Part shown: positions 32,356 through 41,126 of the stretch, in pieces
Layout: each line of letters opens with the position of its first letter
Numbering within the stretch: the stretch's first letter is position 1
Assembly (NCBI RefSeq): GCF_022343685.1
Contig: NZ_CP092123.1
Span: 310,001 to 374,000 of the forward strand
Source: Marinobacterium sediminicola
GTDB lineage: Bacteria > Pseudomonadota > Gammaproteobacteria > Pseudomonadales > Balneatricaceae
Reading direction: 5' to 3'
DNA: 64,000 nt
Notes under the pieces: generated by a model
What the model was told of the DNA's origin: nothing
What the model saw: the letters and a program-made list of their open reading frames with translations, nothing else
Databases searched by the model: none
Program-made: the position numbers and the translations under genes

Positions 32356-33333
32356 CTAACGACTTGCCCGGTCGATCGTTTTCCTGAGGAAAAACTCCAG
32401 TCTCAATGTGACGGCCCAGCGGGGGTCAAAATCAGAGTCACGGTCGAAGTGCAGCTCCGGGATCAGGTCCAGAAACAACCGCCCCTTGTGGATGTCGCGT
32501 CGATACCAGCTTTGCAGGTAATAGTCATTGATATGCGGTCTGGACAGGCTGTCGCCGACCATGATCAGCCCGTGGCGGAGGCTGCTGCGGTTATTGATCT
32601 GACGTGCAATCTCGAAACGTTGGGAGAACTCCAGGGTGTCTTCTGTTTCCTGCCATTGAAATTGGGTGTATGAGCGCAGGCGGCGATTGGGGGCCAGTGG
32701 CCGGCTCAGATCCCAATGGCTGCGTGCAGAGTAGCCATCGCTGTCAAACCAGGAAAGGCGGTTGTAGCTGCTCAGTTCCCAGGGGCTGTCATCCCAGCTC
32801 CAGACGCGTTCTCCGGTCGCGCGCAGGTAGGGATCAATCGGCGTTCTGACCTTGATGCCGCCGCCAAAACGGTAACTCCAGTGCTGGCGCTTGTCGTCCG
32901 GGTCCAGTTTATCGAGACCGATCGTGACATTGTTGCCGTCCAGTCGCTGGTTGAGCTGGCTGTCGCTGCCCTGTTCCGCCAGTGTGCCGAGGGATTCCTC
33001 GGGATCGCTCTCGATCAGCAGTCGCAAGCGCTCTCGGCTGGTGGGCAGATCGAGTTTGAAGCGCACACTGAAATCATCCGAAAAACCGTCTGACTCTTGC
33101 CAGAGCGTCTCATGCGTAATGCGCAGGAAGGATTCATTATCCACCGTCAGGCTTTCCTCGGTGCCGAACAGTCCGTCAAGTCGACGTGCGGAATAGTCGA
33201 CCCAGCTGCCGATGGTGTCATGGGTGCGATCCAGACTGTTGGCTGCCCAGTCCGGCAGGTCTGAGTCGTCGCCGGCCAAGGTTAGTTGGCTGACGCAGGC
33301 CAGAGCCAGAAAGGCAATCGGTGAAAGTTTCAT
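32356..33333 (-). CDS. Exported protein of unknown function, probably beta-strand-rich/outer-membrane
   Basis: 325 residues. Signal peptide MKLSPIAFLALACVSQLTLA with likely cleavage before GDDSD. The mature part alternates polar and aromatic residues (for example FLRITHETLWQES, YSYRFGGGIKVRTP-like strands, LRSYTQFQWQET, YYLQSWYRRDI, WAVTLRLEFFL), as in small outer-membrane beta barrels, but the last residue is Arg and not the usual Phe/Tyr; the Phe-rich FF near the end may act instead. No domain name can be given. AGGGA lies 10 bases before the ATG. It follows putP on the same strand after a hairpin. Confidence 0.7.
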   Translation of the reverse strand: MKLSPIAFLALACVSQLTLAGDDSDLPDWAANSLDRTHDTIGSWVDYSARRLDGLFGTEESLTVDNESFLRITHETLWQESDGFSDDFSVRFKLDLPTSRERLRLLIESDPEESLGTLAEQGSDSQLNQRLDGNNVTIGLDKLDPDDKRQHWSYRFGGGIKVRTPIDPYLRATGERVWSWDDSPWELSSYNRLSWFDSDGYSARSHWDLSRPLAPNRRLRSYTQFQWQETEDTLEFSQRFEIARQINNRSSLRHGLIMVGDSLSRPHINDYYLQSWYRRDIHKGRLFLDLIPELHFDRDSDFDPRWAVTLRLEFFLRKTIDRASR

Positions 33334-33391
33334 GCTGACTGCATCCCTGATGGGTTCACCTAATGTATAGATGATAAAGGGAGGTGCAGCA

Positions 33392-33421
33392 ACGGCAGCA
33401 CCGCGAAAAGCGGGCTGCCGT
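33392..33421 (-). terminator. Probable terminator/hairpin after putP
   Basis: ACGGCAGC + CCGC, loop GAAAA, GCGG + GCTGCCGT: 12 pairs with one bulged A, 9 bases beyond the putP stop. The T-run on the minus strand is weak (TTGCTG). Confidence 0.5.
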
Positions 33422-33430
33422 CAGAGTGGG

Positions 33431-34921
33431 TCAGAGGTTCTTCAACATCCGTTCGTGCTGGGCCTGAACCTCGGCATCGGGTTCAGCTCCCATCAGCGAT
33501 ACCAGTACGATCGCAACGGTTGCGAAAATGATGCCCGGTACGATTTCGTACATGTCGAACAGACCGCCGGAAAGTTGTTTCCAGACGACTACGGTGACGG
33601 CACCGACCACGATACCGGCCAGGGCACCGTTGCGAGTCATCTTCTTCCAGTACAAACTGATCAGCAGTGCAGGGCCGAAGGCCGCGCCGAAGCCGGCCCA
33701 GGCATAGGACACCAGACCCAGTACGGTGCTTTCCGGGTTGAATGCCAGGAACATGGCAATCAGGGAAAGTCCGATAACAGCCAGACGACCGACCATCACG
33801 ATCTCTTTCTGAGAAGCATCCTTACGCAGAAGTTGCTTGTAGAAGTCTTCGGCCAGGGCCGAGGATGATACCAGCAGCTGAGAATCCGCGGTGCTCATGA
33901 TGGCCGCCAGAATCGCAGCCAGCAGGATACCGGCAATGACCGGGTGGAAGATCGCATTGACCAGCAGCATGAAGATGGTTTCGCCATCGCCCAGTTCACC
34001 ACCCATCTGGGTTTCGACAAACAGCATGCCCGCCAGACCGACCAGCAGTGCGCCTGCCATGGAAAGGCCACTCCAGGCCACCGCGATGCGGCGTGCAGTC
34101 GGGATCTCTTGGTTACTGCGGCAGGCCGCGAAACGGGCGAGGATGTGTGGCTGACCGAAATAACCCAGGCCCCAGGCTGCCAGCGAGACGATGGCGATGA
34201 AGCCCAGTGGTTCACCATCCGCGTTATTGAACAGGGTCAGCAGTTCGGGATTCTTCGCTTCGACCGCGGTCCACATGGCAGAGAAACCACCGTCTGCCTG
34301 AATCGCTGCAACGGGTACGATCAGCAGGGCAGCCGCCATCAATAGCCCCTGTACCAAGTCGGTCCAGGACACGGCGAGGAAGCCGCCAAACAGTGTATAG
34401 GACACGATGCAGATGGTGCCGATGATCAGTGCAGTGGTGTATTCAAGACCGAATACGGTTTCGAACAGCTTGCCACCGGCTACCAGTCCCGAGCTGGTGT
34501 AGAACAGGAAGAACAGCAGAATAAAGAACGCTGAGATTACCTGTAGCATGCGCGATTTGTCGTGAAAGCGATTGGCAAAGAACTCCGGCAGGGTCAGGGC
34601 ATCACCGGCTTCGATACTGTAGGTGCGCAGACGCTTGGCTGTCAGTACCCAGTTGCCCCAGGTACCGATCAACAGACCGCCGGCAAGCCAGAGCGCTTCC
34701 AGACCGGAGCCAAAGGCATAGCCCGGCAGACCGAGCAGCAGCCAGCCACTCATGTCGGAAGCACCGGCGGAAAGAGCCGCGGGCCAGGGGCCGAGTGAGC
34801 GACCGCCCAGGAAGTAGTCGGATGAGCTTGCAGTGCGCTGGTAGGCGATGACACCGATTGCCAGCATCAGAATCAGGTAAACGACAAAGGTCCCGTAGAC
34901 CGCATAGTTGTTTTCAATCAT
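33431..34921 (-). CDS. putP: Sodium/proline symporter PutP
   Basis: 496 residues, 13 predicted membrane helices of the SSS family. Sodium-site region SAGASDMSGWLLLGLPGYAF (about 50-70) and the family block GYFGQPHILARFAACRS are clear, as in E. coli PutP (502 aa). It imports proline with Na+ for use as carbon and nitrogen source or osmolyte. It lies 122 bases after the PutA C-terminal protein gene; its own promoter is likely because a TACAAT and an inverted repeat lie in the gap. Confidence 0.96.
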   Translation of the reverse strand: MIENNYAVYGTFVVYLILMLAIGVIAYQRTASSSDYFLGGRSLGPWPAALSAGASDMSGWLLLGLPGYAFGSGLEALWLAGGLLIGTWGNWVLTAKRLRTYSIEAGDALTLPEFFANRFHDKSRMLQVISAFFILLFFLFYTSSGLVAGGKLFETVFGLEYTTALIIGTICIVSYTLFGGFLAVSWTDLVQGLLMAAALLIVPVAAIQADGGFSAMWTAVEAKNPELLTLFNNADGEPLGFIAIVSLAAWGLGYFGQPHILARFAACRSNQEIPTARRIAVAWSGLSMAGALLVGLAGMLFVETQMGGELGDGETIFMLLVNAIFHPVIAGILLAAILAAIMSTADSQLLVSSSALAEDFYKQLLRKDASQKEIVMVGRLAVIGLSLIAMFLAFNPESTVLGLVSYAWAGFGAAFGPALLISLYWKKMTRNGALAGIVVGAVTVVVWKQLSGGLFDMYEIVPGIIFATVAIVLVSLMGAEPDAEVQAQHERMLKNL

Positions 34922-34958
34922 GCAAAAAGCCTCTCTGCAGCCCTCGTGGGGCCTGATT

Positions 34959-35003
34959 ATTGTACGCCTGCCTCATGCGTGAACTCAGAGAAGCTGAGGC
35001 AGG
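34959..35003 (-). promoter_or_regulatory. putP promoter region with inverted repeat
   Basis: A 9-bp perfect inverted repeat (CCTGCCTCA 34967-34975 and TGAGGCAGG 34995-35003) directly precedes, on the minus strand, a TACAAT (34959-34964) suited to be the putP -10. It could be an operator overlapping the spacer or a terminator for the upstream gene. Confidence 0.45.
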
Positions 35004-35043
35004 TCGACAACGGATGGTGTGGGGGCGTTGCCATCCAGATATG

Positions 35044-35748
35044 TTAGACGGTGCGGCTGCCGAGCTCCAGCAGGGTCGCGTTACCGCCAACGGCTGTCGT
35101 ATTGATGGTGCGGGTTTTTTCAGTCACCAGACGCAGCAGGAAATCGGGGCTGGTGAGCAGCGGACAATGCTGCAGATCCGTTTCCGCAACCAGCTGCAGC
35201 AGGACGCCTTCCTGAGCGGACAGCGAACGGTTCAGCTGGATTTCCTGTTCAGGTGTGCAGCTGGCGATGACCATGCGCAGGTCGCTATGGCTGAACAGCA
35301 CCGGTTCCGGAGAATCGGTGTCGACAGCCAGCAGCGCCCGGGGAACACCCGCCTGGTGGAGTGCTTCCACCAGTTGGCTGAGCCAGCTTTCCTGACCGGG
35401 CCAGCGCAGCACCACGGCATTGCCACAGGCCAGAGCAGCAAGCAGTTGGCAGGCGACCAGGGTTTCAGTGCTGGCCTCGGTGCCCAGAATCAGGGCAACC
35501 CCTCGTCCTGTCAGGTAGAGTTCGTTGGATTCACCGGTGGGGCCCGGCATCTCCAGCGTGATCTCCAGCGCTTCGGCATCGACCATCAGTTGACGTGCCA
35601 GGCGCTCCGTCAGAGCTGCCTCGGCATGTGCGGGCAGATGCTCCAGCGCGGCGGTCAGCAGACGGCAGCGGTCAGCGAAGCCGCGGCGGTTCCAGGCTTC
35701 CCAGACTGCGGAAGCCTGGATGTCGCGAATATCAGAGTGATGCATCAT
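35044..35748 (-). CDS. Stand-alone PutA C-terminal ALDH-superfamily domain protein (split PutA)
   Basis: 234 residues (233 if the second of two adjacent ATGs is used). Its middle carries GPTGESNELYLTGRG and its end INTTAVGGNATLLELG; E. coli PutA has LPGPTGE...and ends VNTAAAGGNASLMTIG, so this is the C-terminal ALDH-superfamily domain of long PutA proteins, here a separate polypeptide. In long PutAs that domain lids the substrate-channelling cavity and supports P5C dehydrogenase activity. The ATG shares one base with the putA stop (TAATG), with GGAGG 4-7 bases ahead, so translation is coupled. The frame upstream hits TGA at 35764, so no other start is possible. Likely partner: the PutA protein encoded just before. 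Confidence 0.85.
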   Translation of the reverse strand: MMHHSDIRDIQASAVWEAWNRRGFADRCRLLTAALEHLPAHAEAALTERLARQLMVDAEALEITLEMPGPTGESNELYLTGRGVALILGTEASTETLVACQLLAALACGNAVVLRWPGQESWLSQLVEALHQAGVPRALLAVDTDSPEPVLFSHSDLRMVIASCTPEQEIQLNRSLSAQEGVLLQLVAETDLQHCPLLTSPDFLLRLVTEKTRTINTTAVGGNATLLELGSRTV

Positions 35749-38700
35749 TATCCCTCCACCTTGTCAGTTTTGGACGCCGGTCGGGTCACATTCGGCTGCA
35801 GCCGGGTAAAGCGCAGCAGGTAGTGTGGGCCACCTGCCTTGGGGCCGGTGCCGGACAGGCCCTGACCACCGAACGGCTGCACGCCAACGGTGGCACCCAC
35901 CTGGTTGCGGTTGATGTAGGTATTGCCAACGCGGGCACGGGATTCGATGTGCGCGGCGGTACCTTCGTTGCGGGTATGAATGCCCAGCGTCAGGCCGTAA
36001 CCACAGTGGTTGATCTGATCGATCAGCTTATCCAGGTCCTTGGCTTCATAGCGCACCAGGTGCATGATCGGACCGAACTGTTCACGACCCAGGCGTTCGA
36101 TGGAGTCGATTTCGAACGCGGTGGGTGCGACGAAGGTGCCCTGATCCGCATCAGGGTGCAGTGCCGACTGCGCCAGCAGCGTAGCGTGAGACTTCATCTG
36201 CTCGATGTAGTTGAGCAGTCCCTGCTGAGCGCCGGCGTCAATCACCGGGCCTACATCGGTGCTGTGCAGGCAGGGGTTGCCGGTCTTGAGCTCGGCCATG
36301 GCACCCTTGAGCAGATCGATGATGCGGTCGGCAATGTCCTTCTGCACGCAAAGGACGCGCAGTGCTGAACAGCGCTGGCCGGCGGATGCAAACGCGGACT
36401 GCACGGCGTCCTTGACCACCTGCTCCGGCAGGGAGGTGGAATCGATAATCATCGCATTCTGACCACCGGTTTCGGCGATCAGCGGCACTGGCGCACAGTC
36501 GCGCGCCGCGAGTGCGCGGTTGATCAGCCGTGCGGTTTCGGTCGATCCGGTAAAGGCAACACCGGCAATTCGAGGGTCGGCAGTCAGTGGTGCACCAACG
36601 TCGGCACCTGTACCGGGCAGCAGCTGGATGGCGCTTCCCGGAATGCCGGCAGCCAGCATCAGCTCAATCGCGCGTGCGGCGATCAGACTGGTCTGTTCAG
36701 CCGGCTTGGCGACAACGGTATTGCCGGCCGCCAAAGCTGCGGTGATTTGACCGAGAAAGATTGCCAGCGGGAAGTTCCACGGACTGATGCAGACGAAAAC
36801 GCCACGGCCATCGCGAATCAACTGATGGCTGCTGCCATCGGCGAGGATACGCTTGGTCGGAGTGCTGAACAGGTCGTTGGCCTGCAGCGCGTAGTAACGA
36901 CAGAAGTCCACGGCTTCACGGACTTCATCGATGCTGTCCTGAATGGTCTTGCCCGCTTCCTGATGGCAGAGTGCGACCAGTTCTTCCAGGTTCTCTTCCA
37001 GCAGGTTGCCAAGACGCATCAGTGCCTGAGTTCGAATACCGACCGGAGTGGCGTGCCAGTCGGCAAAACCATCGCTGGCGACCTGAACTGCCTGCGCCAC
37101 CAGTTCCGCGTTGGCAAAGTGAACGCGGCCGGTATGGTGGCGGTGATCGTAAGGAGCCTTGGCCTCAACGATACGACCGGTCTCGATTCTCTCACCGTTG
37201 ATGATCGGTCCAGCCAGCCACTGGTGGTTCAGCCATTCGTTCACTTTGGCGCTGAACGGTTTCCACTCGCAGGCAATGTCAATGTTGGGACCGCGAGAGT
37301 TCTGGCGCTGCTGGCCGTAAATGTCGCGCGGCAGCGGGATATGCGGGTTGTGCAGCGGGTTGCGCTTGTTCAGGGTCAGCCAGGGGTGCTCGGTCAGTTC
37401 ACTGATCGGACAACGGGCATCGACCAGACGGTGGACGAAGGAGCTGTTGGCGCCGTTTTCCAGCAAGCGGCGAACCAGGTAAGGCAGCAGGTCCTTGTGG
37501 TTGCCAACGGGTGCGTAGATGCGCACGGCCACGCCGGCCTGTTCCAGCACGCGGTCGTAGAGCGCATCACCCATGCCGTGAAGGCGCTGGAATTCAAACT
37601 GATTGTGCTGCGCTTCGGTCATGATCGTGGCAACCGTGTGCGCGTTGTGGCTGGCAAACTGCGGCCAGATCAGGCCCTTAACATGGCTGCTGAGCAGGAA
37701 GCGGGCACAGGCCAGATAGGAGACGTCGGTGGACTCCTTGCGGGTGAAGACCGGGTAACCATCCAGACCCTTCTGCTGGCAGAGTTTGATCTCGGAATCC
37801 CAGTAGGCGCCTTTAACCAGGCGTACCGGGATCAGGTCTCCCTGCTGCCTGGCCAGCGCTGCCAGCCAGATCAGGACCGGCAGGGCGCGTTTGGAATATG
37901 CCTGTACCACCAGGCCAAATCCACCCCAGCCTTTGCAATCGGGGTGTTGATAAAGCTTCTGGAACAGCTGCAGGGAAAGCTCCAGACGGTCCGCTTCTTC
38001 GGCATCGACGGTGATGGCGACATCCAGCGCACGGGCCTGACGAATCAGCTTCAGCACGGTCTCGAACAGCTGCTCCATGACCTGTTCTTCCTGTCCCGGC
38101 TCGTAGCGCGGGTGCAGGGCGGACAGTTTGATCGAAACGCTCGGCTTCGGACCCTTGGCCTTCTTGTCCTGATAGTTGCCGACGAAGTCGATGGCGCGAC
38201 TATAGTCGTTCAGGTACTTGGCAGCATCGGTGCGGGTCAGGGCGGCTTCGCCCAGCATGTCGAAGGAGTAGGTGTAACCCTTCTGACGGTACTCGCTGCC
38301 GCGTTTCATCGCTTCGTTGATATCACGGCCGAGTACGAACTGGTGGCCCATGATCTTCATCGCCTGCTGCATGACGCGGCGGATCAGTGGCTCACCCAGG
38401 CGGTTGACCAGACGGTTGATGACGCCAGACGGAGTGCCGTCTTCGCGCTCATCCATGGTGACCACCTTGCCGGTCAGCAACAGGCCCCAGGTGGAGGCGT
38501 TGACCAGCAGGGAGTCGGAATTCCTCAGGTGGCTCTTCCAGTCGGCGACACTGAGTTTGTCGCGGATCAGAGCATCGGCGGTTTCGGCATCGGGGATGCG
38601 CATCAACGCTTCTGCCAGGCACATCAGCAGGATGCCTTCGCGGGTATCCAGGCTGTATTCCAGCAGCAGGGCGTCGATCATGTGGATGGCACCATCATCG

Positions 38701-38897
38701 GCCCGAACCTGCTCGATCAGGCTGGTCGCGCGTGATTCTGCCTGGCGGATCTGATCGCCGGTCGGTTCGGCCAGCGCCATCAGTTCCCTGAGCCAGCGGC
38801 TCTCGTCAATGGCGTAAAGCGGGGAGATCTGCTCCCAGAGCGCTGTCAGAGGCTGCTCGATCAATCCCGGATGCAGTGCATCGATCGCTTTGAACAT
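35748..38897 (-). CDS. putA: Bifunctional proline dehydrogenase/P5C dehydrogenase PutA (no RHH domain, C-terminal domain encoded separately)
   Basis: 1049 residues from MFKAIDALHPGLIEQPL. Proline dehydrogenase barrel (about 90-460; FAD-site RLVKGAYWDSEIK), then an aldehyde dehydrogenase (about 560-1030) with Glu in AETGGQNAMI and catalytic Cys843 in AGQRCSALR, ending GLSGTGPKAGGPHYLLRF plus a short tail. It oxidises proline to glutamate at the membrane. There is no N-terminal ribbon-helix-helix, so it cannot repress put genes itself; an AraC gene upstream probably regulates. The 77-codon extension to 39128 overlaps the AraC gene and is rejected. The stop overlaps the start of the next gene. 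Confidence 0.95.
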   Translation of the reverse strand: MFKAIDALHPGLIEQPLTALWEQISPLYAIDESRWLRELMALAEPTGDQIRQAESRATSLIEQVRADDGAIHMIDALLLEYSLDTREGILLMCLAEALMRIPDAETADALIRDKLSVADWKSHLRNSDSLLVNASTWGLLLTGKVVTMDEREDGTPSGVINRLVNRLGEPLIRRVMQQAMKIMGHQFVLGRDINEAMKRGSEYRQKGYTYSFDMLGEAALTRTDAAKYLNDYSRAIDFVGNYQDKKAKGPKPSVSIKLSALHPRYEPGQEEQVMEQLFETVLKLIRQARALDVAITVDAEEADRLELSLQLFQKLYQHPDCKGWGGFGLVVQAYSKRALPVLIWLAALARQQGDLIPVRLVKGAYWDSEIKLCQQKGLDGYPVFTRKESTDVSYLACARFLLSSHVKGLIWPQFASHNAHTVATIMTEAQHNQFEFQRLHGMGDALYDRVLEQAGVAVRIYAPVGNHKDLLPYLVRRLLENGANSSFVHRLVDARCPISELTEHPWLTLNKRNPLHNPHIPLPRDIYGQQRQNSRGPNIDIACEWKPFSAKVNEWLNHQWLAGPIINGERIETGRIVEAKAPYDHRHHTGRVHFANAELVAQAVQVASDGFADWHATPVGIRTQALMRLGNLLEENLEELVALCHQEAGKTIQDSIDEVREAVDFCRYYALQANDLFSTPTKRILADGSSHQLIRDGRGVFVCISPWNFPLAIFLGQITAALAAGNTVVAKPAEQTSLIAARAIELMLAAGIPGSAIQLLPGTGADVGAPLTADPRIAGVAFTGSTETARLINRALAARDCAPVPLIAETGGQNAMIIDSTSLPEQVVKDAVQSAFASAGQRCSALRVLCVQKDIADRIIDLLKGAMAELKTGNPCLHSTDVGPVIDAGAQQGLLNYIEQMKSHATLLAQSALHPDADQGTFVAPTAFEIDSIERLGREQFGPIMHLVRYEAKDLDKLIDQINHCGYGLTLGIHTRNEGTAAHIESRARVGNTYINRNQVGATVGVQPFGGQGLSGTGPKAGGPHYLLRFTRLQPNVTRPASKTDKVEG

Positions 38898-39021
38898 AGA
38901 CTTTTCCTCAACTCTTCCGCAGATGCCGGGCTGCCGGTTGCAGGCAGACATCCTGGGGTATTGCCGATTCAGAGAGCCGAATTGCCCACTGAAGCGGCAT
39001 TTAATAACAGTCGTTGCGGAG

Positions 39022-39043
39022 CGGTCTTGTCGGTTTCTACGGT
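39022..39043 (-). promoter_or_regulatory. Three CGGT/ACCG repeats upstream of putA
   Basis: CGGT occurs at 39022, 39031 and 39040, an exact 9-base period, in the 154-base gap between the AraC gene and putA. Possibly regulator half-sites; the period is shorter than a helical turn, so confidence is low. Confidence 0.3.
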
Positions 39044-39051
39044 TGTTTTGC

Positions 39052-39828
39052 TTAATTCTCCGATGGCAGATCGCTTCGTTGACGACGGAACTGGGCCGGT
39101 GACATGTCGAAACGCTGGCTGAAGGCACGGGTCAGGGCGCTTTGGTTGCCAAAACCGTAACGGCCGGCAAGCTGTGCAATGGAGTCAGGTGCCTGCAGCA
39201 GTGCCTTGCGAACCGCCTGCAGGCGCCGCTCGTTGACATACTGGATGGGAGTCACCCCGGTTTGATCACGGAAGCGGGCGAAAAACTGGCTGCTGCTCAG
39301 GCAAAACAGGCCCGCCATCTCTTCCACCGGGAGGCGACGGTCGATATGCATATCGATGTAATCATCCAGCAGGTCCAGGTTGAGTTTGCCCTGGATGCGT
39401 CTGGGTGGAGTCTGATCGAGTTGGCGTTGCAGCGCGCAGATAAGGGTGTTACTGCAGGCTTCCTGCAACAGGGGGTCGGTGGGATTATGCTGAATCTCTC
39501 GGCTCAGTGAACGCAACAACAGTTGCAGTTCGGGAGGACAGTGGAAATAGCTGGCCTGCTGGAACAGACGGTCGATACGTTCCTGCTGCAAGCGGTCGTC
39601 GCTCTCAACCGGAAGGTCCAGCACCAGAATGCGGTTGTCGCCCAGGCCGCTGAACATGTGGTCGGTTGCACAGGGAACCAGACAACCGTGACCGATACGC
39701 ACCTCGCGACTATGCCCTACCAGTTCAAAGGCAGTATCACCTTCGAGTCCAAACACCAGTTGGTGATGCTGGTGGTCGTGCTGATCTGCGGAGGGGGGCA
39801 GGCTGAGAACTTTGGTGCTTCGCGTCAT
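39052..39828 (-). CDS. AraC-family regulator, probable proline-catabolism activator (PruR-like)
   Basis: 258 residues: N-terminal cupin sensor (about 15-100, HDHQHHQLVFGLEG) and C-terminal double helix-turn-helix (about 155-250, LPVEEMAGLFCLSSSQFFARFRDQTG and IAQLAGRYGFGNQSALTRAFSQRFDMSPAQFR). In pseudomonads an AraC protein of this build (PruR) activates putA in response to proline. Here it lies directly upstream of putA on the same strand, and PutA lacks the DNA-binding domain, which fits that role. Specificity is inferred from context. It is divergent from hemE. Confidence 0.82.
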   Translation of the reverse strand: MTRSTKVLSLPPSADQHDHQHHQLVFGLEGDTAFELVGHSREVRIGHGCLVPCATDHMFSGLGDNRILVLDLPVESDDRLQQERIDRLFQQASYFHCPPELQLLLRSLSREIQHNPTDPLLQEACSNTLICALQRQLDQTPPRRIQGKLNLDLLDDYIDMHIDRRLPVEEMAGLFCLSSSQFFARFRDQTGVTPIQYVNERRLQAVRKALLQAPDSIAQLAGRYGFGNQSALTRAFSQRFDMSPAQFRRQRSDLPSEN

Positions 39829-39981
39829 GTAACATCGTCACCGGATAGTCATTATTCAGTTAACCTTAGCCTACAAATTATACAGCGCAACCGGATGGAT
39901 GTGATCAGGTGGAGCGCATTTGCCCGCTTTTACGGGTACAATGTCGGCAAATAAATTCTGACTTACAGGATAGATGGCGAG

Positions 39982-41046
39982 ATGGCTGAACTGAAAAACG
40001 ATCGCTTTCTGCGTGCGCTGCTGCTTGAACCGGTTGATGTGACTCCGGTATGGATGATGCGTCAGGCAGGGCGTTATCTGCCGGAGTATCGGGCGACCCG
40101 TGCTCAGGCGGGGGACTTTCTGAGTTTGTGCAAAAACCGTGAACTGGCCTGCGAGGTAACTCTGCAGCCGCTGGAACGCTACGATCTGGATGCGGCCATC
40201 CTGTTTTCCGATATTCTGACTATCCCGGATGCGATGGGGCTGGGGCTCTACTTCGAACAGGGCGAGGGCCCGCGCTTCAAGAAGATCATCCGCACTGAAA
40301 AGGACGTGGCCGAGCTGCCGATCCCGGATGCGGCCTCGGATCTGGATTACGTCATGGCGGCGGTCAGCGAAATCCGTGGCGCCCTGTCTGGACGCGTCCC
40401 GTTGATCGGTTTCTCCGGCAGCCCCTGGACGCTGGCCACTTACATGGTAGAAGGCGGTTCCAGCAAGGATTTCCGCCACATCAAGCAGATGATGTATGCC
40501 ACTCCCGAGGTGATGCATGCCCTGCTGGATAAGCTGGCGCAGTCGGTCACCGGATACCTGAACGAACAGATTCGCTGCGGTGCTCAGGCGGTACAGATCT
40601 TCGACACCTGGGGTGGTGTACTCAGCGGACCCATGTACCAGGAGTTCTCGCTCAAATACATGCAGCAGATCGTGTCCGGCTTGATCCGTGAGCATGAAGG
40701 CCGTCGTGTACCGGTGATCCTGTTTACCAAGAATGGTGGTCAGTGGCTGGAAATGATGGCAGAGGCCGGTGCTGATGCCTTGGGTCTGGACTGGACCACC
40801 AACATCGATGACGCCCGCCGCCGTGTCGGCGATCGTGTCGCCCTGCAGGGCAACATGGATCCCAGCGTACTCTATGCTCCAGCGGAGCGTATTCGTGCGG
40901 AAGTGGCCGACATCCTGGCCCGTTTTGGTGAGGGTAACGGTCACGTCTTCAACCTCGGTCATGGTATCCACCAGTTTGTTGATCCCGAGAGCGCTAAGGT
41001 CTTTGTCGATGCGGTTCACGAGCTGAGTGCTCAGTACCACCGCTAA
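39982..41046 (+). CDS. hemE: Uroporphyrinogen decarboxylase
   Basis: 354 residues, standard length. The signature [14 protein letters not shown] is at about residues 25-38, the catalytic Asp in [32 protein letters not shown] and the C-terminal [10 protein letters not shown] with the conserved His are all present. It removes four acetate carboxyls from uroporphyrinogen III in the cytosol. The ATG at 39982 fits the family start; an earlier ATG at 39974 is out of frame. The 153-base gap to the AraC gene holds its promoter; TACAAT at about 39944 is a possible -10. Confidence 0.98.
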   Translation: MAELKNDRFLRALLLEPVDVTPVWMMRQAGRYLPEYRATRAQAGDFLSLCKNRELACEVTLQPLERYDLDAAILFSDILTIPDAMGLGLYFEQGEGPRFKKIIRTEKDVAELPIPDAASDLDYVMAAVSEIRGALSGRVPLIGFSGSPWTLATYMVEGGSSKDFRHIKQMMYATPEVMHALLDKLAQSVTGYLNEQIRCGAQAVQIFDTWGGVLSGPMYQEFSLKYMQQIVSGLIREHEGRRVPVILFTKNGGQWLEMMAEAGADALGLDWTTNIDDARRRVGDRVALQGNMDPSVLYAPAERIRAEVADILARFGEGNGHVFNLGHGIHQFVDPESAKVFVDAVHELSAQYHR

Positions 41047-41070
41047 CAGGCCGCATTAAAAAGCCGTCAG

Positions 41071-41110
41071 ACACGGGCAGCGGTGATACCCATCGCTGCC
41101 TGTGTTGTTT
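41071..41110 (+). terminator. Long hairpin between hemE and can
   Basis: ACACGGGCAGCG (41071-41082), 11-base loop, CGCTGCCTGTGT (41094-41105): 12 pairs with one G-T wobble, followed by TGTTT. Probably the hemE terminator, though the T-run is short; an attenuator for can is the alternative. Confidence 0.55.
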
Positions 41111-41126
41111 CGACCGGATAGAACAG

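Noticed and set aside
36747-38735. Long open frame (662 codons) antisense to putA
   Set aside because: Shadow of putA codon bias; the putA reading has complete active sites and domain order.
38898-39128. N-terminal extension of putA that might contain a DNA-binding domain
   Set aside because: The extension overlaps the AraC gene, is not like a ribbon-helix-helix, and lacks a ribosome site.
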